64,000 bases of DNA from Silurus meridionalis (Eukaryota > Chordata > Actinopteri > Siluriformes > Siluridae), in assembly GCF_014805685.1 (NCBI RefSeq), contig NC_060886.1:25716108-25780107 (forward strand). The letters run 5' to 3'. This document shows positions 36,610 through 48,394 of this stretch, piece after piece; position 1 is the first letter of the stretch, and every line of letters starts with the position of its first letter. The position numbers were made by a program, and so were the translations under genes. The notes under the pieces are model-generated. The model was not told where the DNA came from. It did not search any database and was given only the letters and a program-made list of their open reading frames with translations.

Positions 36610-38770
36610 ATACAATCTACTACTACTATAAAGCGCACCCATATATAAGCCACACCCACTGAACTTTACAAATATTTTTATTTTTAACATGAATAAGCCG
36701 CACCTGTCTATAAGTTAATCTACATTAATGTACTTTACACAGGCTGTAACGAAAGACACGTTACACACAGTGTAATGGGTGAAATATGTTGCGCTTACTT
36801 TAGGAGCATAGCAGTATTTTAGGAATAGCCTGGCACTGCATTTTTCCAGTATTACTGCGTGTGTAAGATGAGGATTATGTCATTATTTTCTGATGCTCAT
36901 TTCTACGTTTCTTTGACTAACCCATAATGCTGTTGCCAAGAAAAATAAAAAAGCATGAGTTTTGGCAACCTGTCTGTGCTTATATGATTTCTGTTGCAAC
37001 TGGAGTTTCGACGGATGTTCTGTAATCCACTAGTTCAACGGTAAAAGACCTGGGTGTTATTTTAGACAGCGACTTGTCTTTCAAAAATCATATCAACCAA
37101 GTTACAAAAACAGCCTTCTTTCACCTTAGAAATATTTCTAAGTTAAGAAACATGTTGTCTATATCCGATGCAGAGAAGCTCGTCCATGCGTTCATGACCT
37201 CCAGAATAGACTACTGTAATGCGTTACTAGGTGGATGTCCCGCGTCATTAATAAACAAGCTTCAGTTAGTTCAGAATGCAGCAGCCAGAGTTCTTACAAG
37301 GTCAAGAAAATATGATCACATAACCCCGATCTTATCGTCCCTACATTGGCTTCCTGTTAAGTTTCGAATAGACTACAAACTATTACTTCTCACTTATAAA
37401 GCACTAAATGGTTTGGCTCCCATGTATCTATCCAGTCTTTTAACACGCTACAATCCATCACGCTTCCTGAGATCTCAAAACTCTGGGCTTCTAGTTGTTT
37501 GTAGAATAGCAAAGTCCACTAAAGGTGGTAGAGCATTTTCACATTTAGCTCCTAAACTCTGAAATAATCGTGTTCGGGGCTCAGACACACTCACCCAGTT
37601 TAAGTGTAGATTAAAAACATATCTTTTTAGCAAAGCCTACACATAACATACATCACATATCATAACCTTGTGCTCCAGAACATCTGATCACATGCACATT
37701 ATCAACTTGTGCTGTTAATATCATGAACAGCAGCTACGCTAATTCCTCTCCACTGCTTCTCTTTCTCTCCCCATCCCGAGACACCCTGAGGTTCCTCCAG
37801 CTTCAGTCACCTCCCACCTCGTGATGATTACAGACCTTTGAAGAAGTAGATGCCGAACTCGCAAACATCCCGAACCATCTAGAGACGTACCAGTGCCATT
37901 TGGATCCCGCTACATGTGTGGAGTTTTGACATTGGACCTCCTGGAGTGTTTAAAGGCTCTGGCATGGAGAAGCTGATGCTGGATCTGTGGTGATCACAAA
38001 TGCTGAGCTGATAAAACTCGGAGCTACTAACCATATAGACTGTATAAGACTGCAGAAAGAACATCACTTATAATCTTATACTCCAGTAATCATGTTAGTT
38101 CTCACTCTCCAGTGTTCTGTATTGTTGAAAGATTTATGATCAAACTCTTGATGTCACCCAGATGAGAATGTGTTCCCCTTTTGAGTCTGGTTCCTCTCAA
38201 GGTTTCTTCCTCATAACATCTAAGGGGAGTTTTTCCTTGCCACAGTCGCCACGGCTTGCTCATCAGGGATAAATGCACATCATTCACCATCACTGTTGAT
38301 TTGTGTAAAGCTGCTTTAAGACAATGTATGTTGTGAAAAGCGCTATACAAATAAACTTGACTTGACTTGGAGTTAGCGAGCTATCCCATGACCCAGACTC
38401 AACACGTTACAACGGCTTGTATCTAAAATGTAGCCGACCAAGAAAGTCATTGTTCACTGTCTTCCTCCTTCCTTTCACAACTATTTCCCTCGGGAGTTTA
38501 TCTTTTGGCATCGTTGTGCGTTTAAAAATCACCCAATGGAAGATTTTTCTCACGAAGCCGTGCAGCTCAGAACACAGGTGAGGTGCGTTTTTTTTTGTTT
38601 ACGTTCGGAAATTTCATTGGTCTAATGTTATGGGGTACAGTATTTTGGCTTAAAGTTTGTGAAACCGGGAAAAATCCAGTAAAAATTCATAAATTATCCG
38701 CTTCGTTGTTTAAGCACGGTTCAAATATGAGAAAAAAGTAGCGACTTATAGTTAGAAAAATACGATAATA
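36610..38770. mobile_element. Old DNA-transposon-like repeat interrupted by a LINE
   Basis: The left part (GCGCACCCATATATAAGCC, AATAAGCCGCACCTGTCTAT) and right part (AGTAGCGACTTATAGTTAG, AAAATACGATAAT) match the ends of a common vertebrate repeat with CGGCTTATAG...AAAATAC motifs. The centre 37020-38370 is a LINE. The superfamily is not determined. Confidence 0.4.
37020..38370 (+). mobile_element. L2/CR1-like LINE, 5'-truncated 3' part
   Basis: The frame 37074-37562 is the C-terminal end of a LINE reverse transcriptase (KNHINQVTKTAFFHLRNISK, SRIDYCNALLGGCP, LQLVQNAAARVLT, HWLPVKFRIDYKLLLLTYKA). It is followed, after a stop, by the rest (FKCRLKTYLFSKAYT equivalent) and an about 700-bp 3' UTR ending GCGCTATACAAATAAACTTG plus (ACTTG)n. 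Same family as 43125-43945 and the minus-strand copy at 39.8-44.1 kb. Confidence 0.8.
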
Positions 38771-38803
38771 TATAATATTAAAGATAATATATATGTATTT
38801 ATA

Positions 38804-39334
38804 CAGTACAGACCAAAAGTGTGGACACACCTTCTCATTCAAAGAGTTTTCTTTATTTTCATGACTATAAAAATTGTAGAGTCACACTGAAGGCATCAAG
38901 GGCTATTTGACCAAGAAGGAGAGTGATGGGGTGCTGCGCCAGATGACCTGGCCTCCACACTCACCGGACCAGAACCCAATCGAGATGGTTTAGGGGTGAG
39001 CTGGACCGCAGAGTGAAGGCAAAAGGGCCAACAAGTGCCAAGCATCTCTCGAGGAACTCCTTCAAGACTGTTGGAAGACCATTTCAGGTGACTACCTCTT
39101 GAAGCTCATCAAGAGAATGCCAAGAGTGTGCAAAGCAGTAATCAAAGCAAAAGGTGGCTACTTTGAAGAACCTAGAATATGACATTTTTCAGTTGTTTCA
39201 CACTTTTTTGTTATGTATATAATTCCATATACAATTCCACATGTGTTAATTCATAGTTTTGATGCCTTCAGTGTGAATCTACAATTTTCATAGTCATGAA
39301 AATAAAGAAAACTCTGTGTCCAAACTTTTGGTCT

Positions 39335-39339
<5 letters not shown>
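38804..39339 (+). mobile_element. Tc1-like internal-deletion derivative
   Basis: Terminal repeats start CAGTACAGACCAAAAGTGTG and, inverted at the right, GTACAGACCAAAAGTTTGG. About 75 bp at both ends match (TTCATGACTATAAAAATTGT and its inverse). Inside remains only the C-terminal third of a transposase (TWPPHSPDQNPIEMV, then KAVIKAKGGYFEEPRI), with stops. The 5' two thirds, including the first two catalytic residues, are deleted. Confidence 0.85.

Positions 39340-39410
<71 letters not shown>
39339..39410. repeat. (TA)n-(CA)n microsatellite
   Basis: About 30 TA units then a short CA run, starting exactly at the right end of the Tc1 derivative and probably seeded by its TA target. Confidence 0.95.
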
Positions 39411-39439
39411 TTAAAGCGTGGAGGGGAAAAAACCCACCA

Positions 39440-39690
39440 ACCTCATTACAGGACCCTTTTAAATGCTGTCACTCTATGGGCCTTTACCAAAAGGTTGGTG
39501 GTTCGAACCCACCCAGGGATGTAATAGTGGCTTTTGTTAGACACCAAGTGCTGCCGTGCTGCACACCAACCTGAGCTAAGAGTGAGTGACTGTTACTGGC
39601 AGGGTGGTGCATCCTAAAAAATGCTTTCAGAATTGTTTTTTAAGCAGCACGGTGTGAAAGGTGCTTGCAAAATCTTTTTTCAGTTTTATG
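39440..39690 (+). repeat. tRNA-Asn-derived SINE (older copy)
   Basis: CCAAAAGGTTGGTGGTTCGA followed by ACCCACCCAGGGATG is the 3' half of tRNA-Asn. The body AGTGGCTTTTGTTAGACA... to CTTGCAAAATC is shared with 52964-53200. The 5' tRNA half is worn. Confidence 0.75.
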
Positions 39691-39779
39691 ATGTTTCGAC
39701 TGAGAGCTTGCTGCCCTGTTTGCCAAAAGTGAGATTATTAACACTTGTAGTCACATGAACACATAATCACAGCCTAGTC

Positions 39780-42720
39780 AAGTTTTTATTTTTTCCAAGT
39801 TTATTATTAGTGCTTTTCACAATGGACATTGTCTCAAAACAGTTTTAGAGAATTTAAGAATTAAGGTGAATGGTGTGTATTTATCCCAGATGACCAGCCT
39901 GGGGTGACTGTAGCAAAGAAAAAAATGATATTATGAGGAAAAAACCTTGAAGGGGAACCCATTCTCATTTGGGTGACATCAAAAGTGTGATTATAAATCA
40001 TTAAAAAACACACAAAACACACTATGCAGTGAGAACTAACATGAGCACCAGAATGTAAGATTATGAGTAATATTTACAGTCTTATACAGTCACTTGAGGT
40101 TATGGAACCAGAAGCTACTGAGCAACTCATATAATAGCTCAACATTTAAGATCATCATAGATCCAAAACAGCTTGCCTTCAAACATTTAAAGAGGTCCAA
40201 TGTCCAAACACTACATGAAGTTGAATCTAGATGGCGCTGGAACGTCTCTAGATGGTTCGGGATTGTCGCGAGTTCGGCATCTACTTCTTTAAAGGTCCAT
40301 AATCTTAATGAGGTGGAACACGACTGGAGCTCACGCAACCTTAAGATGCCTTGGGATGGGAAGAGAGAGAGAAGCAGTGGAGGGGAATTAGCATAGCGTA
40401 GTCAAAGGTACTAAAGCACAAGTGCTCTACCACCTTTAGTGGACTTTGCAATTCTAGAAACTACTAGAAGTTCAGAGTATTAAGATCTCAAAAAGCGTGA
40501 CGGATTGTAGTGTGTTAGAAGACTGGATAGATACATGGGAGCCATACCATTTAGGTAAGTAAATGGCAATCATCTGTAGTCGATTAGAAACTTAACAGGT
40601 AGCCAGTGTAGTTATGATAAGATTGAGGTTGTGAGAACCTTGTGAGAACTCTGGCTGCTGCATTCTGGAATAACTGTAGCTATTTTATTAATGATGCAGG
40701 ACAACCACCTAGTAATGCATTACAATAGTCCAGTCTGGAGGTCATGAACGCATGGAGTAGCTTCTCTGTATTAGATATAGACAACATGTTTCTTAGCTTA
40801 GCAAGATTCCAGTTTTTGTAATATGGGTGATATGATTTTCAAAAGACAAGTTGCTGTCTAAAATAACTTCCAGTTCTTTTACTGTTTAACTTGTATATAC
40901 AGTACATCCTTTTAAATGCAAGTTGAAATGCTGGAGCTTTTATGTACTGTGTAGTCTTTTGGGCCGGTGAGCAAAATGTCTTATCATTAAGACATTTATC
41001 AAATGTCTTATGTTTTATGAGAATTTAACAAAAGAAAGTTATGCCTCATCTTTAAATTCTTAACACGTTCAGTTAACCTTGTAAACTGAGCTAATCCCAG
41101 GCCTTCTAATAATATTTCCCAATAGAAGCATGTATATTGTGAAAAAAGCAGGGGTCCCAGAACTGAACCTTGTGGCACCCCATATAACTTGGATTAACCT
41201 GGATATTTAAATAGTGAAATTTCCAAAATGGTAACCATCTTAATGCCTGTCCCTGACTGCCGATGTTATTTTGTAAGCGATCCAGGAGAAAATCATGATC
41301 TATAGTATTGAATGCAGCCCTAAGATCTAGTAAAACTAACAGAAAGATGCCTTGGTCTAAAAACAGGTCATTTGTGATTTTAACTATTGCAGTTTCTGCT
41401 ATGATGGAGCCGGACACGTGACTGAAACTCTTCAAAGATATTGTTTTCTTGTAAGCATGGAGCATAACTGGGCAGAAACAATCTTTTCTAGAATTTTAAA
41501 TATTAATAGAAGGTTTGAAATGGGTCTGAAATCTGATAGTTCATTTGGGTCCAAATTAGTTTTCGAAATTAGGGGCTTAACTGCAAACTTGAGGGGTTTA
41601 GGGATGTTTAAGAAGAGAATTGAGAAGAGGCTCACCAGCTGTATGTAACGCTTCTTTCAGTAGTTTAGTTGGAATTGAATCTAACAGACATGTTTTGATT
41701 TGGCTTTGGTGATAAGATCACATAAAGTCCTATACTGTACTTGTAAAGCACTGTAATTGTAATTGTGGAGCTTTAGGTGAGACTGGATCTCGAGATGCTG
41801 TCAGAGGATGGACCTCCACAATTGTGTTTCAAGTACTTGAAATTCTTTCAGTAAAGTCTCACTATTAATCTGTGATGGAAGTCTCTTTTCAGATATCTGA
41901 TTTGTTGTTCATTTAGCCACTGTACCAAAAAGAACCTGCCATTGTTTTGGTTGTTTTCTTTGAGTTTGCTCAGGTGCTCTGCTCTAGCAGCGTCTGTCTG
42001 TTGTTGAGCATTCTCTTTTTATACGCAATTCTAAAAACCTCCTACAGTCTCCAATTAAGTTTTTAGCCATTTTATCTCAGATTATGGGCTGCTCCCTTAA
42101 GGGCATAAGTATGACTATTATACAATGGTGCAGGTGTATTTCCTCTAAGCTTTTTTAATCGGATAGGGGAAACTGTGTCTAATGTGCCTATGTTGTTAGC
42201 CATTTCGTCAAGATCGTAAGCATTGCTCTACTGCTCGGTAGTGTGTACAGTATGAGGTAATGGTCTGTAATACCATCACTCTGAGGTAAAATATCTATAT
42301 CAGTGATGTCTGCTCCGTTGGATATTATTATGTCTAGCGTGTGATTAAATCAATGAATCTGTCTAGTTATTTAACTAGGTTAGTTTAAGTTTAGTAAGTC
42401 TGCAAATGATATTTGTAGGGCATCATTTATATCATCTACATGAATAATAAAAATTTTCTACAAGCAGCACGTTATCAAAATATGACCAAGAGGTCTAAAA
42501 GAAAATGAGCAAAATCTTGAAGAAAATCAATGTGGAGCCCTGGGGGTCTACTGTATACACAGTGGCCAGAGCGAGATATAGTAGGGGTTTTTAATCTATG
42601 TCTAAAGGTACAGCATTAAGAATAAGCATTTTAAATGATTTAAACCTGAATCCTAATCCTTGACTAACATGAAGAAGGGTGCTTTAAACAGTTGCTACAC
42701 CACCCCATGACCAGTCTGAT
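39780..42720 (-). mobile_element. L2/CR1-like LINE ORF2, near full length, decayed
   Basis: On the minus strand the 3' tail (GCGC/AAGCACTAATAATAAACTTGG region near 39800) is preceded by RT blocks. The frame 41432-41635 has SDFRPISNLLLIFKILEK. The frame 41106-41465 has LLVLLDLRAAFNTIDHD (the first catalytic Asp region) and GCHKVQFWDPCFF, a worn PQGSVLGP. Farther 5', 42300-42640 holds endonuclease traces (FNHTLDIIISNGADIT). Many frame breaks. It continues into ORF1 remnants at 42815-44090. Confidence 0.75.
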
Positions 42721-42814
42721 GGGGATCTTGTAGTGTATTTATTCCTTAAACTTAAAATAAACTTTCTATAAAATTAGCTATATGTGTACTTGTATCTACT
42801 TGGTTTGTTGTACA

Positions 42815-44090
42815 ACAGCTATCATCTTTGTAAATTGCATGATGTCTTACCAGTCAGACGGAGTGCAGCGTCCTGAAGATGTTGTCTGATTGGAATCCCA
42901 CTACAATTCTGCTGGGGAAGAAGCAAAAAAAGAAACAGGGAAGTAAAACATAGGACGCTTCTAGAAAAAATTAATGTTATCAACAAAGGGTAGTTTGTGT
43001 TCTCGACAGCATGACTGTAGCTATTCATTAAAAGCAAAAAGTCTACTGAACCGCTCAATTTCTCTCAGTTATGTAGGAAGCGGTCCATGACTATGATCCT
43101 CGTCATGAGTGATGTGCTACAAACTCTGGAAAAGTCTTCCTGACAGTGTTCGGGGCTCAGACACACTCTCCCAGTTTAAGTGTAGATTAAAAACTTATCT
43201 TTTTAGCAAAGCCTACACATAACATACGTCTCACATCATAACCTTGTGCTCCAGAACATCTGATCACATGCTCATGATCAACTTGTGCTGTTAATATCAT
43301 GAACAGCAGCTACGCTAATTCCTCTCCACTGCTTCTCTTTCTCTCCCCATCCCGAGACACCCTGAGGTTTGGCCAGCTCCAGTCACGTCCCACCTCGTGA
43401 TGATTACGGACCTTTGAAGAAGTAGATGCCGAACTCGCAAACATCCCGAACCATCTATGGACGTACCAGTGCCAATTGGATCCCACTACATGTGTGGAGT
43501 TTTGACATTGGACCTCCGGGAGTGTTTAAAGGCATGGAGAAGCTGGTGCTGGATCTGTGATGATCACAAATGTTGAGCTCAGTAGCTCCTAGTTTTATAA
43601 CCATAAAGACTGTATAAGACTGTAGAAAGAACATTACTTATAATCTTATACTCCAGTACCCATGTTAGTTCTCACTCTCCAGTGTTCTGTATTGTTGAAA
43701 GATTTATGATCAAACTCTTGATGTCACCCAAATGAGGATGGGTTTCCCTTTTGAGTCTGGTTCCTCTCAAGGTTTCTTCCTCATAACATCTAAGGGAGTT
43801 TTTCCTTGCCACAGTCACCACGGCTTGCTCATTAGGGATAAATATACACCATTCACCATCACTGTTGATTTCTGAAAAGCTGCTTTTAGACAATGTCTGT
43901 TTTGAAAAGCGCTATACAAATAAACTTGAGTTGACTTGACTTGTCTCAACTAGAATAAGGACAAGTCCCTCTACAGGATCTCCATTTGCCTTAGCCTGAA
44001 GTCGTTCGTTCCAGCATGGAGAACAACAGCTCAGAAGATCTTGTTCATTATCAGAATCAGGTACCTGCGATGTCGAGAACACGAGCACCA
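42815..44090 (-). pseudogene. LINE ORF1 remnant with SGNH-hydrolase-like end, interrupted by another LINE tail
   Basis: The minus strand reads, in pieces, LSRLFAFNE-like and SHAVENTNYPLL then a SRDGLHP-equivalent region (42840-43075). This is the C-terminal part of the SGNH/GDSL esterase ORF1 seen in CR1/L2-type LINEs. More ORF1-like sequence is at 43950-44080. The plus-strand LINE tail 43125-43945 sits between. A related block lies at 55085-55530. Confidence 0.5.
43125..43945 (+). mobile_element. L2/CR1-like LINE 3' end (nested)
   Basis: About 820 bp nearly identical to 37567-38368: GTTCGGGGCTCAGACACACT through GCGCTATACAAATAAACTTG and an (ACTTG)-type tail. 5'-truncated just upstream of the RT C-terminus. 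Inserted into the minus-strand LINE. Confidence 0.85.
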
Positions 44091-44104
44091 GGAAAAAAAC
44101 AACA

Positions 44105-46500
44105 TGCAAGTGTACATACTTAGTGTTACAGTTTACCGCTCATCAAACTGTACATACTCAGTGTTATGATCTAATGCATATCAAACTGTACATACTACTC
44201 AGTATTACAGACTTATGATCAAGGAACTTTACATACTCAGTGTTACAGTCTACTGTCCATGTAACTGTACATACTCAGTGTTACAGTCTACTGTCCATGT
44301 AACTGTACATACTCAGTGTTATAATCTACTGCAACTATAGCTGTACATATGCACTGTTACAGTCCACTGCTAATACAACTGTACATATTTAGTGTTACAG
44401 TCTACTCACTGCTCATGGAACTGCACATACTCAGTGTTACAGTCTAGTGCTTATTTAACTCTACATACTCAGTGTTACAGTCTAGTGCTTATTTAACTCT
44501 ACATACTCAGTGTTACAGTCTAGTGCTTATTTAACTCTACATACTCAGTGTTACAGTCTAGTGCTTATTTAACTCTACATACTTAGTGTTACAGTCTAGT
44601 GCTTATTTAACTCTACATTCTCAGTGTTACAGTCTAGTGCTCATTTAACTCTACATTCTCAGTGTTACAGTCTAGTGCTCATTTAACTCTACATTCTCAG
44701 TGTTACAGTCTAGTGCTCATTTAACTCTACATACTCAGTGTTACAGTCTAGTGCTCATTTAACTCTACATACTCAGTGTTACAGTCTAGTGCTTATTTAA
44801 CTCTACATAGTGTTACAGTCTAGTGCTCATTTAACTCTACATACTCAGTGTTATAATCTACTGCAACTATAGCTGTACATATGCACTGTTACAGTCCACT
44901 GCTAATACAACTGTACATATTTAGTGTTACAGTCTACTCACTGCTCATGGAACTGCACATACTCAGTGTTACAGTCTAGTGCTTATTTAACTCTACATAC
45001 TCAGTGTTACAGTCTAGTGCTTATTTAACTCTACATTCTCAGTGTTACAGTCTAGTGCTCATTTAACTCTACATACTCAGTGTTACAGTCTAGTGCTCAT
45101 TTAACTCTACATACTCAGTGTTACAGTCTAGTGCTCATTTAACTCTACATAGTGTTACAGTCTAGTGCTCATTTAACTCTACATACTCAGTGTTACAGTC
45201 TAGTGCTCATTTAACTCTACATACTCAGTGTTACAGTCTAGTGCTCATTTAACTCTACATAGTGTTACAGTCTAGTGCTCATTTAACTCTACATACTCAG
45301 TGTTACAGTCTAGTGCTCATTTAACTCTACATTCTCAGTGTTACAGTCTAGTGCTTATTTAACTCTACATACTCAGTGTTACAGTCTAGTGCTTATTTAA
45401 CTCTACATACTCAGTGTTACAGTCTAGTGCTCATTTAACTCTACATACTCAGTGTTACAGTCTAGTGCTCATTTAACTCTACATTCTCAGTGTTACAGTC
45501 TAGTGCTTATTTAACTCTACATTCTCAGTGTTACAGTCTAGTGCTCATTTAACTCTACATACTCAGTGTTACAGTCTAGTGCTCATTTAACTCTACATAC
45601 TCAGTGTTACAGTCTAGTGCTCATTTAACTCTACATTCTCAGTGTTACAGTCTAGTGCTTATTTAACTCTACATACTCAGTGTTACAGTCTAGTGCTTAT
45701 TTAACTCTACATACTCAGTGTTACAGTCTAGTGCTCATTTAACTCTACATACTCAGTGTTACAGTCTAGTGCTTATTTAACTCTACATTCTCAGTGTTAC
45801 AGTCTAGTGCTTATTTAACTCTACATTCTCAGTGTTACAGTCTAGTGCTCATTTAACTCTACATACTCAGTGTTACAGTCTAGTGCTCATTTAACTCTAC
45901 ATACTCAGTGTTACAGTCTAGTGCTCATTTAACTCTACATACTCAGTGTTACAGTCTAGTGCTCATTTAACTCTACATACTCAGTGTTACAGTCTAGTGC
46001 TCATTTAACTCTACATTCTCAGTGTTACAGTCTAGTGCTCATTTAACTCTACATACTCAGTGTTACAGTCTAGTGCTCATTTAACTCTACATACTCAGTG
46101 TTACAGTCTAGTGCTCATTTAACTCTACATACTCAGTGTTACAGTCTAGTGCTCATTTAACTCTACATACTCAGTGTTACAGTCTAGTGCTTATTTAACT
46201 CTACATACTCAGTGTTACAGTCTAGTGCTTATTTAACTCTACATACTCAGTGTTACAGTCTAGTGCTCATTTAACTCTACATACTCAGTGTTACAGTCTA
46301 GTGCTTATTTAACTCTACATTCTCAGTGTTACAGTCTAGTGCTTATTTAACTCTACATTCTCAGTGTTACAGTCTAGTGCTCATTTAACTCTACATACTC
46401 AGTGTTACAGTCTAGTGCTTATTTAACTCTACATACTCAGTGTTACAGTCTAGTGCTCATTTAACTCTACATACTCAGTGTTACAGCTCAGTATACAGCT
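44105..46500. repeat. 38-bp minisatellite, about 60 units, with 532-bp higher-order period
   Basis: The homogenised unit is TACATACTCAGTGTTACAGT then CTAGTGCTCATTTAACTC (38 bp) with variants C/T at CTCATTT versus CTTATTT and TACATA versus TACATT. The first about 330 bp are diverged older units. A distinctive block starting GCAACTATAGCTGTACATAT occurs at 44331 and again at 44863, exactly 532 bp (14 units) apart. Some units lack the ACTCAG piece. The same but unexpanded, diverged units are at 55535-56035. Confidence 0.95.
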
Positions 46501-46582
46501 AATGCAAGTGTACATACTCAGTGTTACAATATACTGCACATGTAACTGTATATACTGAGTGAATGTTATAAACTATATTAAT

Positions 46583-47028
46583 GCCAGAGGGAATTTCACT
46601 GTGAATTCATGATGAGTTGTACATAATGATCTGTAACTGTACATACTACTCTATACCCTGTACATAGTGTTATACTCTTAATAAAAGCTGCCTTCATTGT
46701 GTACTATTTGTTCTACAGGGTGGACTATCCTCCTCCACATAGAGCACAAGTGACACAGTGAGTTTTGGCGTCTCTGTGACGTCACCGTATTGTTAAAAAC
46801 CCAGAACGCGGAGCAGCAGCCCACAGACTACCTTCTATTAAGTGTCAAACTTCTCCACCACGCAACTAACCGCGATCAATTTCATCTTCTAAAGTGTCAA
46901 CAAACCAGCGGTATTTACCTCAAAACACGTTTTGGATCTATTCCTACAATTATACACGTTCACGAATCTTATCTTCAGTTTAATTGATTTCATTAATGTT
47001 CGAGGATTCATCGTTAGTCACGCGCTAG
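46583..47028. promoter_or_regulatory. Duplicated promoter-like block with CRE palindrome (copy A)
   Basis: Nearly identical (about 4 differences) to 56056-56504, although sequence on both sides has diverged much more. It contains TGACGTCA (46777-46784), a CREB/ATF site. Downstream are a 65-codon plus-strand frame (46790-46987) and a possible donor (CAGCG then GTATTT near 46911). Upstream, an acceptor-like CTACAG at 46712-46717 precedes a short open piece VDYPPPHRAQVTQ then stop, possibly a terminal exon. Read most simply as a promoter/5' UTR; the ORF has no known family. Confidence 0.5.
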
Positions 47029-47167
47029 TCACGTGCTTACACAGATCTAGCATGAAATGCTTACTCTATCTAGCATGAAAGTAGTTTAGCTTCAGTAAAT
47101 ACATATAGTAACTACCTAAATCTTAACATCACATAAACACGATCGTTAATAAAGTAAAAAAAAATAC

Positions 47168-47243
47168 CTTTAGTGGCTGTAAGTAAAATCATCAGTCCAG
47201 TGAGTAAAAGAGCATAAAGACCAAACCGGCAAAGTCCTGACAT
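47168..47243 (-). CDS. Leader (signal-peptide) exon of an unidentified minus-strand gene, copy A
   Basis: From the ATG at 47243: MSGLCRFGLYALLLTGLMIL then LTATK and a phase-1 donor AAAG/GTATTT. It has a basic start and hydrophobic core, as in a signal peptide. The copy at 56615-56690 has the same length, phase and donor (76 nt), with substitutions only. No matching downstream exon is evident to the left, where minisatellite and LINE now lie, so the gene body is lost, distant or never present. Confidence 0.5.
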
Positions 47244-47270
47244 CACACAGGAGCTACAATGGGCGCGCCA

Positions 47271-47323
47271 CGCCCCCAAAGCCACGCCCCCTTCGTAATG
47301 GAACCGTGTAGACAAACAATTTG
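47271..47323. promoter_or_regulatory. GC-box block shared by ICE1-like paralogs, copy A
   Basis: CGCCCCCAAAGCCACGCCCC then ATGGAACCGTGTAGACAAAC. It lies between the minus-strand leader exon and the start of ICE1-like paralog 2, so it may act in both directions. A weak exon-1-like ATG (47373-47408, ending in AA/GTAAAA) follows, but its phase does not match exon 2 of the family. Confidence 0.55.
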
Positions 47324-47689
47324 TTTTTTCTTGCCCAAAGAAAGTTACAAGTTACACAAACTGAATTATACAATGAACTTTCAACAGTTAACAGAACAAA
47401 AAAACAAGTAAAATATATACCGTATAAGCAAACAACAAAATATAATTTAAATAACACTAGACAGACTAACAAACAAATAAATCAATAAAAGAAGGGAAAA
47501 AAAACCCTAACTAATTAGAAAAACCCCACAATGTATCATTGATTAGATCTGAGTGTCGAGACAATAACAGAAGATTTGTGTTTTTCTATTAGATCAAACT
47601 TGTTCAAAATGTTTTGTATTTCACAGAGGATAGGCAATACTTTAGGAAGTAATTTAGAAAATGTACAATTGTGAATATAAAACTTAGTC

Positions 47690-48192
47690 ATTTTAACATG
47701 AATCTAAAAGAACTATGAATAAAATTAGAAATGTAATTTTCAAGTACCACATCACAAGTAAAAAAAAAAGATAAGGAATACATTTTTCTGTTGGTTGCAA
47801 AATGTACAAAGACATGAAAAATGTGCAAAAGACAAAGACTATGAGTGACATCACTTCCCAATACTAACATGCCTAATAATATAGTCCCACCCCTAAAATT
47901 TGATTCACAACTTTCAGTGCACAGCTTTGGAAATTGAAATGCAAAGGAGTTTTGCCAGGCATAGTCATAACTCATAAGACATGAAATACAGTTGCAAATA
48001 GACTTTACTTTTTCATTTAAAATATGGAAGTCACTGCGTTCACTTGCAACAAAGCAAACAGTAATGCAAGATTTGCAATTGTATTGGATTATGTCACAAT
48101 TTATGTGTGCATATATAGAAAACACATTTGCATTTTGCAATTCCTTTTGAATATTGTATGTACGTAATAATCTTCCATAATACATAAAAATA
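47690..48192. repeat. Single-copy version of the 57-58 kb tandem block
   Basis: Aligns in the same orientation with 57200-57610 and 57727-58136 (shared TACAGTTGCAAATAGACTTT and GGTTGCAAAATGTACAAA) but is more diverged and present once. No coding function recognised. It ends at an inversion breakpoint. Confidence 0.7.
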
Positions 48193-48216
48193 CAGAACCA
48201 TCAAAACTAAACACAC

Positions 48217-48254
48217 CTTTAAGTTTCAGAAGTTGGTTTTCAACACTGGCCCCA
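48217..48254 (-). pseudogene. Inverted exon 2 of ICE1-like paralog 2
   Basis: Read on the minus strand: acceptor CCACAG, then 38 nt encoding GASVENQLLKLK in the right phase, then donor GTGTGT. This equals exon 2 of paralog 3 (58267-58304), but it points away from exons 5-11 of its own paralog. The flanking intron and (AT)n run are inverted with it. Confidence 0.85.
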
Positions 48255-48299
48255 CTGTGGACAAGAAAAGTAACATTTAGATAGAACTTTAACACCAAT

Positions 48300-48388
<89 letters not shown>
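48300..48388. repeat. (AC)n-(AT)n microsatellite at inversion edge
   Basis: In paralog 3 an (AT)n run lies upstream of exon 2. Here it lies on the other side in plus coordinates, as expected if it was flipped with the exon. Confidence 0.95.

Positions 48389-48394
<6 letters not shown>

Noticed and set aside
44105..46500. Regular direct repeats resembling a CRISPR array
   Set aside because: There are no unique spacers; the units abut as a tandem minisatellite, and the window is eukaryotic.
46790..46987. 65-codon frame conserved at 56263-56460
   Set aside because: The whole 450-bp block is conserved equally, so the frame shows no coding-specific constraint; more likely promoter/5' UTR. Kept only as a note.
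47373..47408. Exon 1 of ICE1-like paralog 2
   Set aside because: It has an ATG and a GT donor, but its phase (0) does not match the family's exon 2 (needs 2 nt carried over), and exon 2 is inverted.
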